From positions 186,001-250,000 of the forward strand of contig CAYVTM010000003.1 of assembly GCA_964454645.1 (NCBI GenBank): a stretch of DNA of 64,000 bases, given 5' to 3'. The number at the start of each line of letters is the position of its first letter. Positions within the stretch are counted from its first letter, which is position 1. The stretch comes from CAYVTM01 sp964454645. GTDB taxonomy: Bacteria > Bacteroidota > Bacteroidia > Sphingobacteriales > Sphingobacteriaceae. The position numbers and the translations under genes are program-made. Below, one piece after another: positions 16,665-25,026 of the stretch. The notes below the pieces were generated by a model, which was given only the letters and a program-made list of their open reading frames with translations, did not search any database and was not told the origin of the DNA.

Positions 16665-16754
16665 GATTGTATAGATTAATTCAGTTATACAAGCAAAGAT
16701 AGAAATCAGGACAGCTATATCAAATAGCTATTAATAAGTATTTTTAAATAATAC

Positions 16755-16802
16755 AGTCGTCAGTCAAACTGCCATCGGTCAGTTAGCGGCCTACTGACGA
16801 CT
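16755..16802 (-). terminator. Large hairpin at the 3' end of the 419-aa gene
   Basis: AGTCGTCAGT (16755-16764) pairs with ACTGACGACT (16793-16802) over a 28-base loop that has its own small AACTG/CAGTT stem. It overlaps the stop codon of the minus-strand gene. No U-tract follows directly, so it may be a stabilising or processing structure and not a standard terminator. Confidence 0.5.
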
Positions 16803-18060
16803 ATGTTTTCTGTTTTTGCTTTTTTGCTGCCGGGAATAAAACGTTATTTAAAATCAAACGATAGCCCGGGGAATTCGGATGCAGATTCAGATCCGTAGGA
16901 GGATCGTTTACCAGGTGTTGATAATCTTCGGGATCATGTCCGCCATAAAAAGTCCAGGTACCTTTACCGTATTCTCCATGTATATAACGGGCTTCATTCA
17001 CCGATTTTGTTTCGCCCATAATTAAAACTTCAGGCTTGATAAGTGATTTCTTGAATGCGGTTGTTTGTCCCATGAAACCCTTAATCAATTGTTCGTGATT
17101 TTGGGTAAGCATGGAAGGGACAGGGTCCCATTTTGCGGAAAATTCGAATAGTGTAAAATAATCATTGTCTTCCCGTAAATTACGGGTATTGGTATTGTCA
17201 ATATCCGAGAATTCATAGTCGTAAGGGTTCATACTTAAGGTAAAATTCCGGAAAGCAAAAGTTTTTGTAAAATCGAGTTTTTTCTGTGCCGATTTATCTG
17301 CCGGATCTCCATCAAACATGCTTTCGCAAATGTCTAATCCTTCGGCAGCTAATGCGATGTCATAACTATCCGTTCCCGAACACATCGAGAATAAGAATCC
17401 TCCTCCGGAAGTAAAGTCACGAATGTTTTTGGCAACAGCCAGTTTTAATTGAGAAACTTTTTTGAAACCCAGCCTTGCTGCCATTTCTTCATTCAACCGT
17501 ACATCGTTTTGATACCACTGTGCATTTTTAAAGGCTGCCCAAAAACGGCCGTATTGTCCTGTAAAATCTTCATGATGCAGATGCAACCAATCGTATTTGG
17601 GTAATACTCCTTTAATCACATCTTCATCATACACCAAGTCGTAAGGTATTTCGGCATAGGTTAATACTAAAGTTACGGCATCGTCCCAGGGTAATTTACT
17701 CTTAGGAGAATAAACAGCCATCTTGGGAGCTTTTTCCAGTTTTACAGCATCCATATTCGTTTCGGGGTCGGCTATTTGCTGTAATATCAATGCAGCTTGT
17801 GCATCGGGAAGTACTTCGTAAGATACATTCCGAATTCGACATTCGCTTTCAATACTTTGTGCGTATTGGATTAAAAAACTTCCTCCCCGATAATTTAAAA
17901 GCCATTGTATCTCAACTTCCTGGCTCAGTACCCAATAAGCAATGCCATAGGCCTTTAAATGATTTTTCTGTCCCGGATCCATAGGAATAAGAATGGATGC
18001 GGCACGTAAAGTTGTGCAGATCAATACGAAAAGAAAGAGGAAAGTAATTTTTTTCATCAT
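16801..18060 (-). CDS. Conserved secreted protein of the family often labelled 'asparagine synthetase B'
   Basis: A 419-residue exported protein: signal peptide KKITFLFLFVLICTTLRAA, then ILIPMDPGQKNHLKAYGIAY. The sequence closely fits a Bacteroidota family that databases often call asparagine synthetase B, from memory of that family. I see no N-terminal Cys2 glutaminase nucleophile and no ATP-pyrophosphatase SGGxDS motif, so that name is not supported. The protein has SGGGFLFSMCSGTDSYDIAL at about residues 222-241, which resembles the nucleophile elbow of class I glutamine-amidotransferase-like folds. It also has the well-conserved blocks LHLHHEDFTGQYGRFW and FYGGHDPEDYQH. The real function is unknown; a periplasmic or surface hydrolase-like role is possible. 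It is monocistronic, with the hairpin at 16755-16802 at its end. Confidence 0.8.
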   Translation of the reverse strand: MMKKITFLFLFVLICTTLRAASILIPMDPGQKNHLKAYGIAYWVLSQEVEIQWLLNYRGGSFLIQYAQSIESECRIRNVSYEVLPDAQAALILQQIADPETNMDAVKLEKAPKMAVYSPKSKLPWDDAVTLVLTYAEIPYDLVYDEDVIKGVLPKYDWLHLHHEDFTGQYGRFWAAFKNAQWYQNDVRLNEEMAARLGFKKVSQLKLAVAKNIRDFTSGGGFLFSMCSGTDSYDIALAAEGLDICESMFDGDPADKSAQKKLDFTKTFAFRNFTLSMNPYDYEFSDIDNTNTRNLREDNDYFTLFEFSAKWDPVPSMLTQNHEQLIKGFMGQTTAFKKSLIKPEVLIMGETKSVNEARYIHGEYGKGTWTFYGGHDPEDYQHLVNDPPTDLNLHPNSPGYRLILNNVLFPAAKKQKQKT

Positions 18061-18124
18061 AATATACGATAATCAAATACAAATTAAGCCCTAAAATTAA
18101 CCATTCTATAACAATGGAAACGAA

Positions 18125-18154
18125 TTGTAGCTTAGAATTATTTTCTTACTTTTG
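18125..18154 (+). promoter_or_regulatory. Bacteroidota-type promoter of ppiB
   Basis: TTG at 18125-18127, a 19-base spacer, and TACTTTTG at 18147-18154. Both boxes match the phylum consensus exactly, about 22 bases before the ATG at 18177. Confidence 0.75.
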
Positions 18155-18176
18155 CCTTTCTTAAAAAAAAATAGAA

Positions 18177-18614
18177 ATGATTAAAGGAATAATTAAAACT
18201 GAAAAAGGCGACCTTACCGTGCAGTTCTATGAGAAAGACGCACCTAATACCGTTGAGAACTTTGTAAAGTTAGCAAAGTCGGGATTTTATGATGGAGTAA
18301 CTTTTCATCGTGTCATTCCTGATTTTGTAATTCAGGGAGGGGATCCAACAGGAACAGGAGCGGGCGGTCCGGGTTACAGTATTAATTGTGAATTGGATGG
18401 AGATAATCAATATCACGACCGTGGAGTATTATCGATGGCACATGCCGGAAGAAACACCGGAGGTTCACAGTTTTTTATTTGCCACAGTCGTACCAATACA
18501 GCACACCTCGATCGTAACCATACCTGTTTTGCGAAAGTGATTGAGAATGTGGATGTGATTGATGATATCCGCCAGGGTGATAAGATTATGAGTATTGAAA
18601 TTATTGAAGCATAA
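18177..18614 (+). CDS. ppiB: Peptidyl-prolyl cis-trans isomerase, cyclophilin type
   Basis: A 145-residue single-domain cyclophilin that speeds cis/trans isomerisation of proline peptide bonds. There is no signal peptide, so it acts in the cytoplasm. Visible motifs: NTVENFVKLAKSGFYDGVTF, HRVIPDFVIQGGDPTGTG (catalytic Arg and Phe), GVLSMAHAGRNTGGSQFFI and HLDRNHTCFAKV. The length is close to E. coli PpiB. It is preceded by a consensus promoter, and the DUF5606 gene follows after 10 bases, so the two are likely co-transcribed. Confidence 0.95.
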   Translation: MIKGIIKTEKGDLTVQFYEKDAPNTVENFVKLAKSGFYDGVTFHRVIPDFVIQGGDPTGTGAGGPGYSINCELDGDNQYHDRGVLSMAHAGRNTGGSQFFICHSRTNTAHLDRNHTCFAKVIENVDVIDDIRQGDKIMSIEIIEA

Positions 18615-18624
18615 TTAAGAAGAT

Positions 18625-19125
18625 ATGAATTTAAGAGGCTTAGTTTCTTTATCCGGTAAACCGGGATTGTTTAAAGTGATCGGACAAAATAAATCGGGAT
18701 TTATTTTAGAGTCGCTTGATGGGCAAAAAAGCAAAGTGGTTACCAACGCGACCAGCAAACTGGCGACTTTAGAAGATATTACCATTTTCGGTGAAGATGA
18801 AGATATAACTTTGATAAGTGTGTTGGAAAAAATGAAAGAAATAGCGGCTGAAAAAGCTATTCCTGCAGTAAAAGCCGATCCTGCTGAATTGAAAGCATAT
18901 TTTAGCTTTATTGCTCCCAATCACGATACCGAACGGGTATATGTTTCAGATATTAAAAAGATAATCAGTTGGTATGCTGTTTTATCGGCTTTGCCTTTGT
19001 TTAATGAACAGGCACCTCCTTTACCGGGTGAAGAAGCAAAGCCTGAAGAACCTGCTTCTGAGGTACAAGAAGAGGCAAAACCAGCTATAAAGACAACAAG
19101 AAAGAAAAAAGGAAGCGCTGAATGA
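18625..19125 (+). CDS. DUF5606 domain protein
   Basis: A 166-residue cytoplasmic protein. The N-terminal 110 residues (MNLRGLVSLSGKPGLFKVIG, FILESLDGQKSKVV, LATLEDITIFGEDEDI) match my memory of the Bacteroidota family DUF5606, of unknown function. The segment PNHDTERVYVSDIKKIISWY is part of the same domain. A tail of about 40 residues is Pro/Glu-rich and ends in TTRKKKGSAE, probably disordered. It is second in a short operon with the cyclophilin, a common arrangement I believe, though I cannot check it. The SGKPGLFKVI region hints at a small beta-barrel fold, without further evidence. Confidence 0.82.
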   Translation: MNLRGLVSLSGKPGLFKVIGQNKSGFILESLDGQKSKVVTNATSKLATLEDITIFGEDEDITLISVLEKMKEIAAEKAIPAVKADPAELKAYFSFIAPNHDTERVYVSDIKKIISWYAVLSALPLFNEQAPPLPGEEAKPEEPASEVQEEAKPAIKTTRKKKGSAE

Positions 19126-19138
19126 AGCGCTTTTTTTT
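19113..19138 (+). terminator. Intrinsic terminator overlapping DUF5606 stop codon
   Basis: AAGCGCT (19113-19119) pairs with AGCGCTT (19126-19132), followed by T's to 19138. The stop codon TGA (19123-19125) lies in the loop. Confidence 0.8.
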
Positions 19139-19185
19139 CGTACTATTTTTTCCTAACTTGGGTATCTGAATCAAAAAATAATCCA

Positions 19186-21243
19186 ATGAAAAAACTCTCT
19201 TACTTAACCCTATTTGCTTGTTTGGCTTTTGTGAACGCAAATGCCCAGGCCCCAAGATTTGTATTATTTGAGCATTTTACCCAAGCCAGTTGTGGCCCAT
19301 GTGCTGCACAAAATCCGGGCTTCAAAGCTGCTGTGTTAGATAAAAATCCCTTAGTGGTACGACACATTGCATACCATACTTCGTGGCCGGGTGTAGATCC
19401 TATGTATAATCATAATCCCTCGGAAGTGGATTCACGTGTTTCCTTTTATTCGGTAACAGGAGTTCCGGATGTTTACTTAATGGGCTCTCTCAAAAATGGT
19501 GCTCCCGCAAGTTTTAACCAAACGGATGTAAATAATACCTTTTCGTCAACAAGCCCTGTTAAAATTAAAGTTGATGTTTCCGATACGGGTTCTGCGAGAA
19601 ATGTTACAGTTACAGTCACTTCATTGGCCACTCCTCCTCAAGGTATATACAAAATATTCACTTCAGTTATCGAGCGTGAAATTGTTTATGCAAATCCTCC
19701 GGGAAGTACCAATGAAAAAGAATTTCCAAATGTATTCCGAAAAATGCTTCCTTCTATCTCCGGAGAAGCAATAATATTGCCTGATTCAGGAAATTCAATT
19801 GTTTTCAACTATAATTTTACTGAAAATGCAGTCTGGAATGAGGCTGAATTAGCGGTACTTTCTTTTGTTCAGGAAAGTTCAACAAAGGAAATCTTAAATG
19901 TAGGCTCTTCCTTCGATCCTACTATCAATACATTATTAATTCCCTCAACACAAAAAGTGAAAAGAGGAACCGGTGGTATACAAAATACTTTTTCTATGCA
20001 GGTAGGAAATAGCGGATCTGTAGGCGAGAATTTTTCATATAAATTAGTTTATGATGCTCCTCAGGATTGGAATGTTGCTTTTACAGTGAACAGTACTACA
20101 TCCACTGATTCGTTAAATGTATTGGTAAATGCCAACTCAATGATTCCTTTGGATGTTCAGGTAGTTCCGGGAACAACGCCGGGTATTGCTAAAATTTCTA
20201 TTCAAATTCGTTCATTAGACAACCCTAATACGCCTGTTATGCATACAAGTGTATCGCTGATCTCAGGGGTTACTGATTTGGTCATTAGTAATACTAATGG
20301 GCGGGGAGATGGCTTAGCAGGAAATGGACTTTCATGGGAATCAAATTATACCAATGCGCTAACTGCTGCTAATGTTACAGCTATGGCTAGTGCCGATCAG
20401 GTATTTTTGTCCGATGCTATTAAGGCCGATGTGTTGATTGATGTAGATAATGTGTATTTCAATATTGGTTGGACTTTCCCTTCTATAACTACTGAACTGG
20501 CAAATGATTTAAAGGTTTATCTGAATGCGGGTGGTAATTTATTTGTTGCCGGACAAGATATCGGTTGGGAATTAAACGATGGGGGTTCTCCTTATATGAC
20601 AGCAGCTTTGAGAAACTTCTATAGAGATTATCTGATGGCTACTTTTGTTTCCGATGGCTCTCCTGTAAATAATAAATTAAATGCGGAAAGTGCAGACGGT
20701 GTATTCGGAATATTACCCGAAAGTGGGATATTAAGCTATTACGGTGCTTCATATCTCTATCCCGACCAAATGAATCCTACCGCTAATTCTAAAGCTATTT
20801 TTGTTTATAACAATACGGCTACTAAGAAAGCCGGTGTACGAGGTGTGCTTGCAAGTGGGGCAAAAGTAGTTTATCTGGGAATTGGTTTGGAAATGGTCGC
20901 AGATGTAAATGTGAAAAACCAAATTATAAAATTATCGCACGATTGGTTTAACGGCTTATTAAGCAATGTACAATACGATGAAGCGATGATGCGTATCAGT
21001 ATGGGACAGAATTATCCTAATCCTGCCAATACCTATACCCGTATCGATATAGAGAATATTGATCAGGATATGATCTTACAAGTAATCGACTTAAACGGAA
21101 AAATATTACTTGAACAGGATGTGAACCCAAACAGCACTTCAGTAGATATCAATACTTCCAACTTATCTACAGGAATGTATATGTATCGTTTAACAAACGG
21201 TAAACTTTCTACTGCAAGCAAAAGCCTGCAGATTATCCGATAA
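19186..21243 (+). CDS. Omp28-like thioredoxin-fold T9SS cargo
   Basis: A 685-residue secreted protein. After the signal peptide (KKLSYLTLFACLAFVNANA) comes an Omp28-type thioredoxin-like domain with FEHFTQASCGPCAAQNPGF, a CGPC pair near residue 40, and the later VTGVPDVYLMG with the cis-Pro position. A beta-sandwich segment (about 255-365) follows. A domain of about 200 residues (VTDLVISNTNGRGD onward, with LKVYLNAGGNLFVAGQDIGW) resembles glutamine-amidotransferase-like folds. The end is a type A sorting domain (NYPNPANTYTRIDIE, LSTGMYMYRL, KSLQIIR). A role in extracellular thiol chemistry or adhesion is possible; no substrate can be named. It is flanked by terminators and is monocistronic. 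Confidence 0.85.
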   Translation: MKKLSYLTLFACLAFVNANAQAPRFVLFEHFTQASCGPCAAQNPGFKAAVLDKNPLVVRHIAYHTSWPGVDPMYNHNPSEVDSRVSFYSVTGVPDVYLMGSLKNGAPASFNQTDVNNTFSSTSPVKIKVDVSDTGSARNVTVTVTSLATPPQGIYKIFTSVIEREIVYANPPGSTNEKEFPNVFRKMLPSISGEAIILPDSGNSIVFNYNFTENAVWNEAELAVLSFVQESSTKEILNVGSSFDPTINTLLIPSTQKVKRGTGGIQNTFSMQVGNSGSVGENFSYKLVYDAPQDWNVAFTVNSTTSTDSLNVLVNANSMIPLDVQVVPGTTPGIAKISIQIRSLDNPNTPVMHTSVSLISGVTDLVISNTNGRGDGLAGNGLSWESNYTNALTAANVTAMASADQVFLSDAIKADVLIDVDNVYFNIGWTFPSITTELANDLKVYLNAGGNLFVAGQDIGWELNDGGSPYMTAALRNFYRDYLMATFVSDGSPVNNKLNAESADGVFGILPESGILSYYGASYLYPDQMNPTANSKAIFVYNNTATKKAGVRGVLASGAKVVYLGIGLEMVADVNVKNQIIKLSHDWFNGLLSNVQYDEAMMRISMGQNYPNPANTYTRIDIENIDQDMILQVIDLNGKILLEQDVNPNSTSVDINTSNLSTGMYMYRLTNGKLSTASKSLQIIR

Positions 21244-21266
21244 TTTCGGGTATTATTACAATATTT

Positions 21267-21304
21267 AAAGCGTAAAGGCCTTTTAAAAACTTTACGCTTT
21301 TTTT
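21267..21304. terminator. Bidirectional terminator
   Basis: AAAGCGTAAAG (21267-21277) pairs with CTTTACGCTTT (21290-21300) plus a T-run, between the convergent Omp28-like gene and rlmH. Confidence 0.88.
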
Positions 21305-21776
21305 ATTCATGATGGTAGGGTTCTCCTTTTAAAATAGTAAATGCGCGGTAAATTTGTTCAACAAAAAACAAGCGTACCATTTGATGCGAGAAAGTCATCT
21401 TAGATAAAGAGATGGTTTCGTTTGCACGTTTATACATTTGTTCGCTAAATCCGTAGGGCCCGCCGGTTACAAATACCAGGGACGATATTCCGCGTACTCC
21501 CAACTTCTCAAGCATGCCTGCAAACTCTACAGAACTAAAGCTTTTTCCTCTTTCGTCTAATAAGATCAGATAATCTGTATTTTGAATTTTACTCAAAACC
21601 AGTTCCGCTTCTTTCTCTTTCTGTTGATCTTCCGATAAATTTTTTGTATTTCTTAATTCGGGAATTTCGATAATGGAAAAACGGGTATAATGTTTCAGGC
21701 GCTTGACATATTTATCAATACCCGTTATCAGGTAGCTGTCTTCTGTTTTACCGAGAGTTATAAGTACGATCTTCAT
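21303..21776 (-). CDS. rlmH: 23S rRNA pseudouridine-1915 N3-methyltransferase RlmH
   Basis: A 157-residue SPOUT-class methyltransferase that methylates pseudouridine 1915 in helix 69 of 23S rRNA, using S-adenosylmethionine on assembled 70S ribosomes. The family signature is plain: N-terminal KIVLITLGKTEDSYL, knot-region VFVTGGPYGFSE, LSLSKMTFSHQMVRL-like core and the C-terminus EQIYRAFTILKGEPYHHE. The length matches the E. coli enzyme (155). It lies downstream of the aconitase gene on the same strand but behind a terminator, so it probably has its own promoter. Confidence 0.97.
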   Translation of the reverse strand: MKIVLITLGKTEDSYLITGIDKYVKRLKHYTRFSIIEIPELRNTKNLSEDQQKEKEAELVLSKIQNTDYLILLDERGKSFSSVEFAGMLEKLGVRGISSLVFVTGGPYGFSEQMYKRANETISLSKMTFSHQMVRLFFVEQIYRAFTILKGEPYHHE

Positions 21777-21797
21777 ATGTTAATTATAGAATCCGCT

Positions 21798-21826
21798 TAA
21801 ACAAGAAAGCCCCGATACGGGGCTTC
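21798..21826 (-). terminator. Intrinsic terminator after aconitase gene
   Basis: On the minus strand AAGCCCCG, loop TAT and CGGGGCTT are followed by TTCTTGTTT. The stem occupies 21808-21826. Confidence 0.82.
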
Positions 21827-21848
21827 TCTGATATTTTTTCTCTGAAAA

Positions 21849-24113
21849 TTAGTTTGCGCTTGCACGGATGATATTCAATGCTCCCCCTGCTTTGAACCAT
21901 TCGATCTGTTGTTCATTATAGGTATGGTTTACATTGATTTCATCTTTGCCGCCATCAACATGATTCAGGATAACTGTTAATTGTTTTCCCGGAGCAAAAG
22001 AAGCCAATCCGACAATATCGATTACGTCGTCTTCCAGAATTTTATCATAGTCATCAGGATTAGCGAAAGTTAAACCTAACATACCTTGTTTTTTTAAATT
22101 GGTTTCGTGAATACGGGCAAAAGATTTTACAAGGATTGCACGAACTCCTAAATGACGGGGCTCCATCGCAGCATGTTCGCGTGAAGAGCCTTCTCCATAA
22201 TTCTCATCGCCAACCACAACAGATCCTATACCGGCAGCTTTATAAGCCCGTTGAGTCGCAGGTACTGAACCATACGCTCCGGTTAATTGATTTTTTACCG
22301 TATCGGCTTTATCATTAAAATAATTGATAGCACCAATAAGCATATTGTTGGAAATATTATCCAAATGCCCTCGGAATTTCAACCAAGGTCCTGCCATTGA
22401 AATATGGTCGGTTGTACATTTTCCTTTTGCCTTGATTAATAGTTTCAGGCCTTTCAAATCAGTACCCTCCCAGGCCGCGAAAGGAGCCAGTAATTGCAAA
22501 CGATCGGAATCGGGCGATACGATTACCTGTACTTTGCTGCCATCCTCTGCCGGTGCCTGGTACCCTGCATCTTCAACCGCGAAACCTTTTATCGGTAATT
22601 CAATTCCCTGAGGTTCATCTAAAGAAACTTTTTCACCCTGAGCGTTTGTTAGGGTATCGGTTACCGGATTGAAAGTTAGGTCTCCTGCAATCGCCAATGC
22701 CGTAACAATTTCGGGTGAAGCAACAAAGGCATGCGTGTTTGGATTCCCGTCGGCACGTTTGGCAAAGTTACGGTTGAAAGAAGTGATGATAGAGTTTTTT
22801 TCTTGTTTGTCGGCGCCATGTCTTGCCCATTGCCCGATACAAGGGCCGCAGGCATTTGCCAATACAACACCACCCATTTCGCCAAATGTTTTTAGATATC
22901 CATCGCGATCTACCGTATAGCGAACCTGTTCGGATCCGGGAGTAATGGTAAACTCCGATTTTGCAATCAGGTTTTTGTCTACAGCCTGCTTCGCAATGGA
23001 CGCGGCACGGGTAATGTCTTCGTAGGATGAATTGGTACAAGAACCGATCAATCCTACTTCTAATCTGGCAGGCCACCCATGTTCTTTTACTGCGGCAGCA
23101 AATTTAGAAAGCGGCCATGCTAAATCAGGAGTGAAGGGACCGTTGATATGAGGTTCTAACTCGGATAGATTAATTTCAATAACCTGATCGAAATATTCTT
23201 CCGGATTGGCATATACATCAGCATCGCCTTTTAGATAACCGGCAATTTGATCCGCTAAATCAGCAACATCAGCACGAGCCGTTCCGCGTAAATAGTCAGC
23301 CATTTTTTTATCGTATCCGAAGATGGAAGTAGTAGCTCCGATTTCCGCGCCCATATTACAAATAGTTCCTTTACCTGTGCAGGATAAGGACTCGGCACCT
23401 TCTCCAAAGTATTCGAGAATAGCCCCGGTACCTCCTTTAACGGTAAGTATTCCGGCAACTTTTAAGATAACGTCTTTAGAGGATGTCCAACCGGATAATT
23501 TACCCGTTAATTTCACACCGATGAGTTTCGGGAATTTCAGCTCCCAGGGTAATCCTGCCATCACATCACAGGCATCTGCTCCACCCACACCAATGGCAAC
23601 CATCCCTAAACCTCCGGCATTTACTGTGTGTGAGTCGGTACCGATCATCATTCCTCCCGGAAAAGCATAGTTCTCGAGGACTACCTGATGAATAATTCCG
23701 GCTCCCGGTTTCCAGAATCCGATACCGTATTTGTTAGATACAGAAGCTAAGAAGTCATATACTTCTTTGTTTTTATCATTAGCGGTTGCTAAATCGGCAA
23801 CTGCTCCATCTTTAGCTTGTATTAAGTGGTCGCAATGTACGGTAGATGGTACGGCAACCTGCGGGCGGCCTGCCTGCATAAATTGCAGCAAAGCCATTTG
23901 AGCTGTAGCGTCTTGCATAGCTACACGATCGGGAGCGAAATCAACATACGATCTTCCTCGTTCGTAAGCCCGAGTTGCCTCGCCACCCCATAAATGGGCA
24001 TATAAGATTTTTTCAGTAAGAGTTAGAGGTTTGTTTACGGATTTGCGTGCTGCATCAATACGTGCCGACATATTCGCGTAAACCTTTTTAATCATTTCGA
24101 TATCAAATGCCAT
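21849..24113 (-). CDS. acnA: Aconitate hydratase
   Basis: TCA-cycle enzyme that interconverts citrate and isocitrate through aconitate using a [4Fe-4S] cluster. The 754-residue length and the start AFDIEMIKKVYANMSARIDA fit the mitochondrial-like aconitases of Bacteroidota; the symbol is approximate. Cluster-binding cysteines are visible in IGSCTNSSYEDITRA and in NACGPCIGQW (two Cys). Other signatures are VPSTVHCDHL, GMMIGTDSHTVNAGGLGM and, in the swivelling C-terminal domain, GKCTTDHISMAGPWL and YGEGSSREHAAMEPRHLG. There is no targeting peptide, as expected for a cytosolic bacterial enzyme. It is monocistronic with its own terminator. Confidence 0.96.
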   Translation of the reverse strand: MAFDIEMIKKVYANMSARIDAARKSVNKPLTLTEKILYAHLWGGEATRAYERGRSYVDFAPDRVAMQDATAQMALLQFMQAGRPQVAVPSTVHCDHLIQAKDGAVADLATANDKNKEVYDFLASVSNKYGIGFWKPGAGIIHQVVLENYAFPGGMMIGTDSHTVNAGGLGMVAIGVGGADACDVMAGLPWELKFPKLIGVKLTGKLSGWTSSKDVILKVAGILTVKGGTGAILEYFGEGAESLSCTGKGTICNMGAEIGATTSIFGYDKKMADYLRGTARADVADLADQIAGYLKGDADVYANPEEYFDQVIEINLSELEPHINGPFTPDLAWPLSKFAAAVKEHGWPARLEVGLIGSCTNSSYEDITRAASIAKQAVDKNLIAKSEFTITPGSEQVRYTVDRDGYLKTFGEMGGVVLANACGPCIGQWARHGADKQEKNSIITSFNRNFAKRADGNPNTHAFVASPEIVTALAIAGDLTFNPVTDTLTNAQGEKVSLDEPQGIELPIKGFAVEDAGYQAPAEDGSKVQVIVSPDSDRLQLLAPFAAWEGTDLKGLKLLIKAKGKCTTDHISMAGPWLKFRGHLDNISNNMLIGAINYFNDKADTVKNQLTGAYGSVPATQRAYKAAGIGSVVVGDENYGEGSSREHAAMEPRHLGVRAILVKSFARIHETNLKKQGMLGLTFANPDDYDKILEDDVIDIVGLASFAPGKQLTVILNHVDGGKDEINVNHTYNEQQIEWFKAGGALNIIRASAN

Positions 24114-24271
24114 AATATTTTAATTGATTTGTATAAAACGGTTTCTTGTTGAGTCCTGCGAATTTAGGAAAAAATCCCAAGCTTTAGGATCTGTTATTAA
24201 CTACAATTTTAATTTGGAAAAGTTCTAAGTAGTGCTAAATCTTTGAAGAAGCCGGCGATTTGTTTAGGTGC

Positions 24272-24886
24272 TTAATACTCAATACGTTTAAAAGAATAAG
24301 AGCGTTCATGCCAAAACTTAAGTGCTTCGGGAAGTGTATAACGCAAACGTGCAGCAGCTTTCAGGCTGTCATGAAAGACTATTATAGACCCCGGACGACT
24401 CTTTCTGATAACGTTTTGATAACAGTCCTGAGTTTTTAAACGTGTGTCGAAATCACCGCTCAGGACATCCCACATAATAATTTTATAATTGTCCTTTAAT
24501 GCCTGAATCTGTTTGCTGCCGATACGTCCGTAGGGAGGCCGGAATAAATTGCTTGAAACATACTCCCCACATTTACGAATATTTTCAAGATAGATTTTGT
24601 CGGGGGTATGCCAGCCGTTCAGATGATTGTACGTGTGGTTACCAACCGAGTGTCCTTCATCTAAAATTTGTTGGTAGATAGCCGGATGTTTACGCACATT
24701 GTCTCCGATACAAAAGAAAGTTGCCTTTGCCTGATACTTTTTTAATTGCATTAAAACAAAAGGCGTTACTTCCGGAATAGGCCCATCATCGAATGTTAAA
24801 TAAATAGATTTATCTTCGCATGTAAAATCCCAAATTAAGGAGGGGTATAACCTTTTTAATATATAAGGAGTTTGGGTCAGGTACAT
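24272..24886 (-). CDS. Polysaccharide deacetylase (NodB homology domain)
   Basis: A 204-residue carbohydrate esterase family 4 protein; these remove N-acetyl groups from chitooligosaccharide, peptidoglycan or polysaccharide with a divalent metal. Motif 1 is LTFDDGP (catalytic base and metal Asp), motif 2 is SVGNHTYNH (metal His pair), motif 3 is FRPPYGR and motif 4 is IMWDVLSGDFDT. The last metal-site motif IVFHDS is also present. I see no convincing signal peptide; the N-terminus MYLTQTPYILKRLYPSLIWD suggests a cytoplasmic or membrane-peripheral form, as in other short Bacteroidota family members. The substrate is not clear. The gene stands alone. Confidence 0.9.
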   Translation of the reverse strand: MYLTQTPYILKRLYPSLIWDFTCEDKSIYLTFDDGPIPEVTPFVLMQLKKYQAKATFFCIGDNVRKHPAIYQQILDEGHSVGNHTYNHLNGWHTPDKIYLENIRKCGEYVSSNLFRPPYGRIGSKQIQALKDNYKIIMWDVLSGDFDTRLKTQDCYQNVIRKSRPGSIIVFHDSLKAAARLRYTLPEALKFWHERSYSFKRIEY

Positions 24887-25026
24887 GGTGTGTAAAGGTG
24901 TAACTAAAAATTTACGGTATCAATCTAAATGTAAATGCTGCTATCAGGTATTTTACTATAAATTTACGATGCTGAAATCGAATTAACGATTTTAATTTTT
25001 AAAACACCCGAAAAAAATCAAATACG

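Noticed and set aside
16801..18060. Naming the protein asparagine synthetase
   Set aside because: The catalytic motifs of that enzyme are absent and the protein has a signal peptide.
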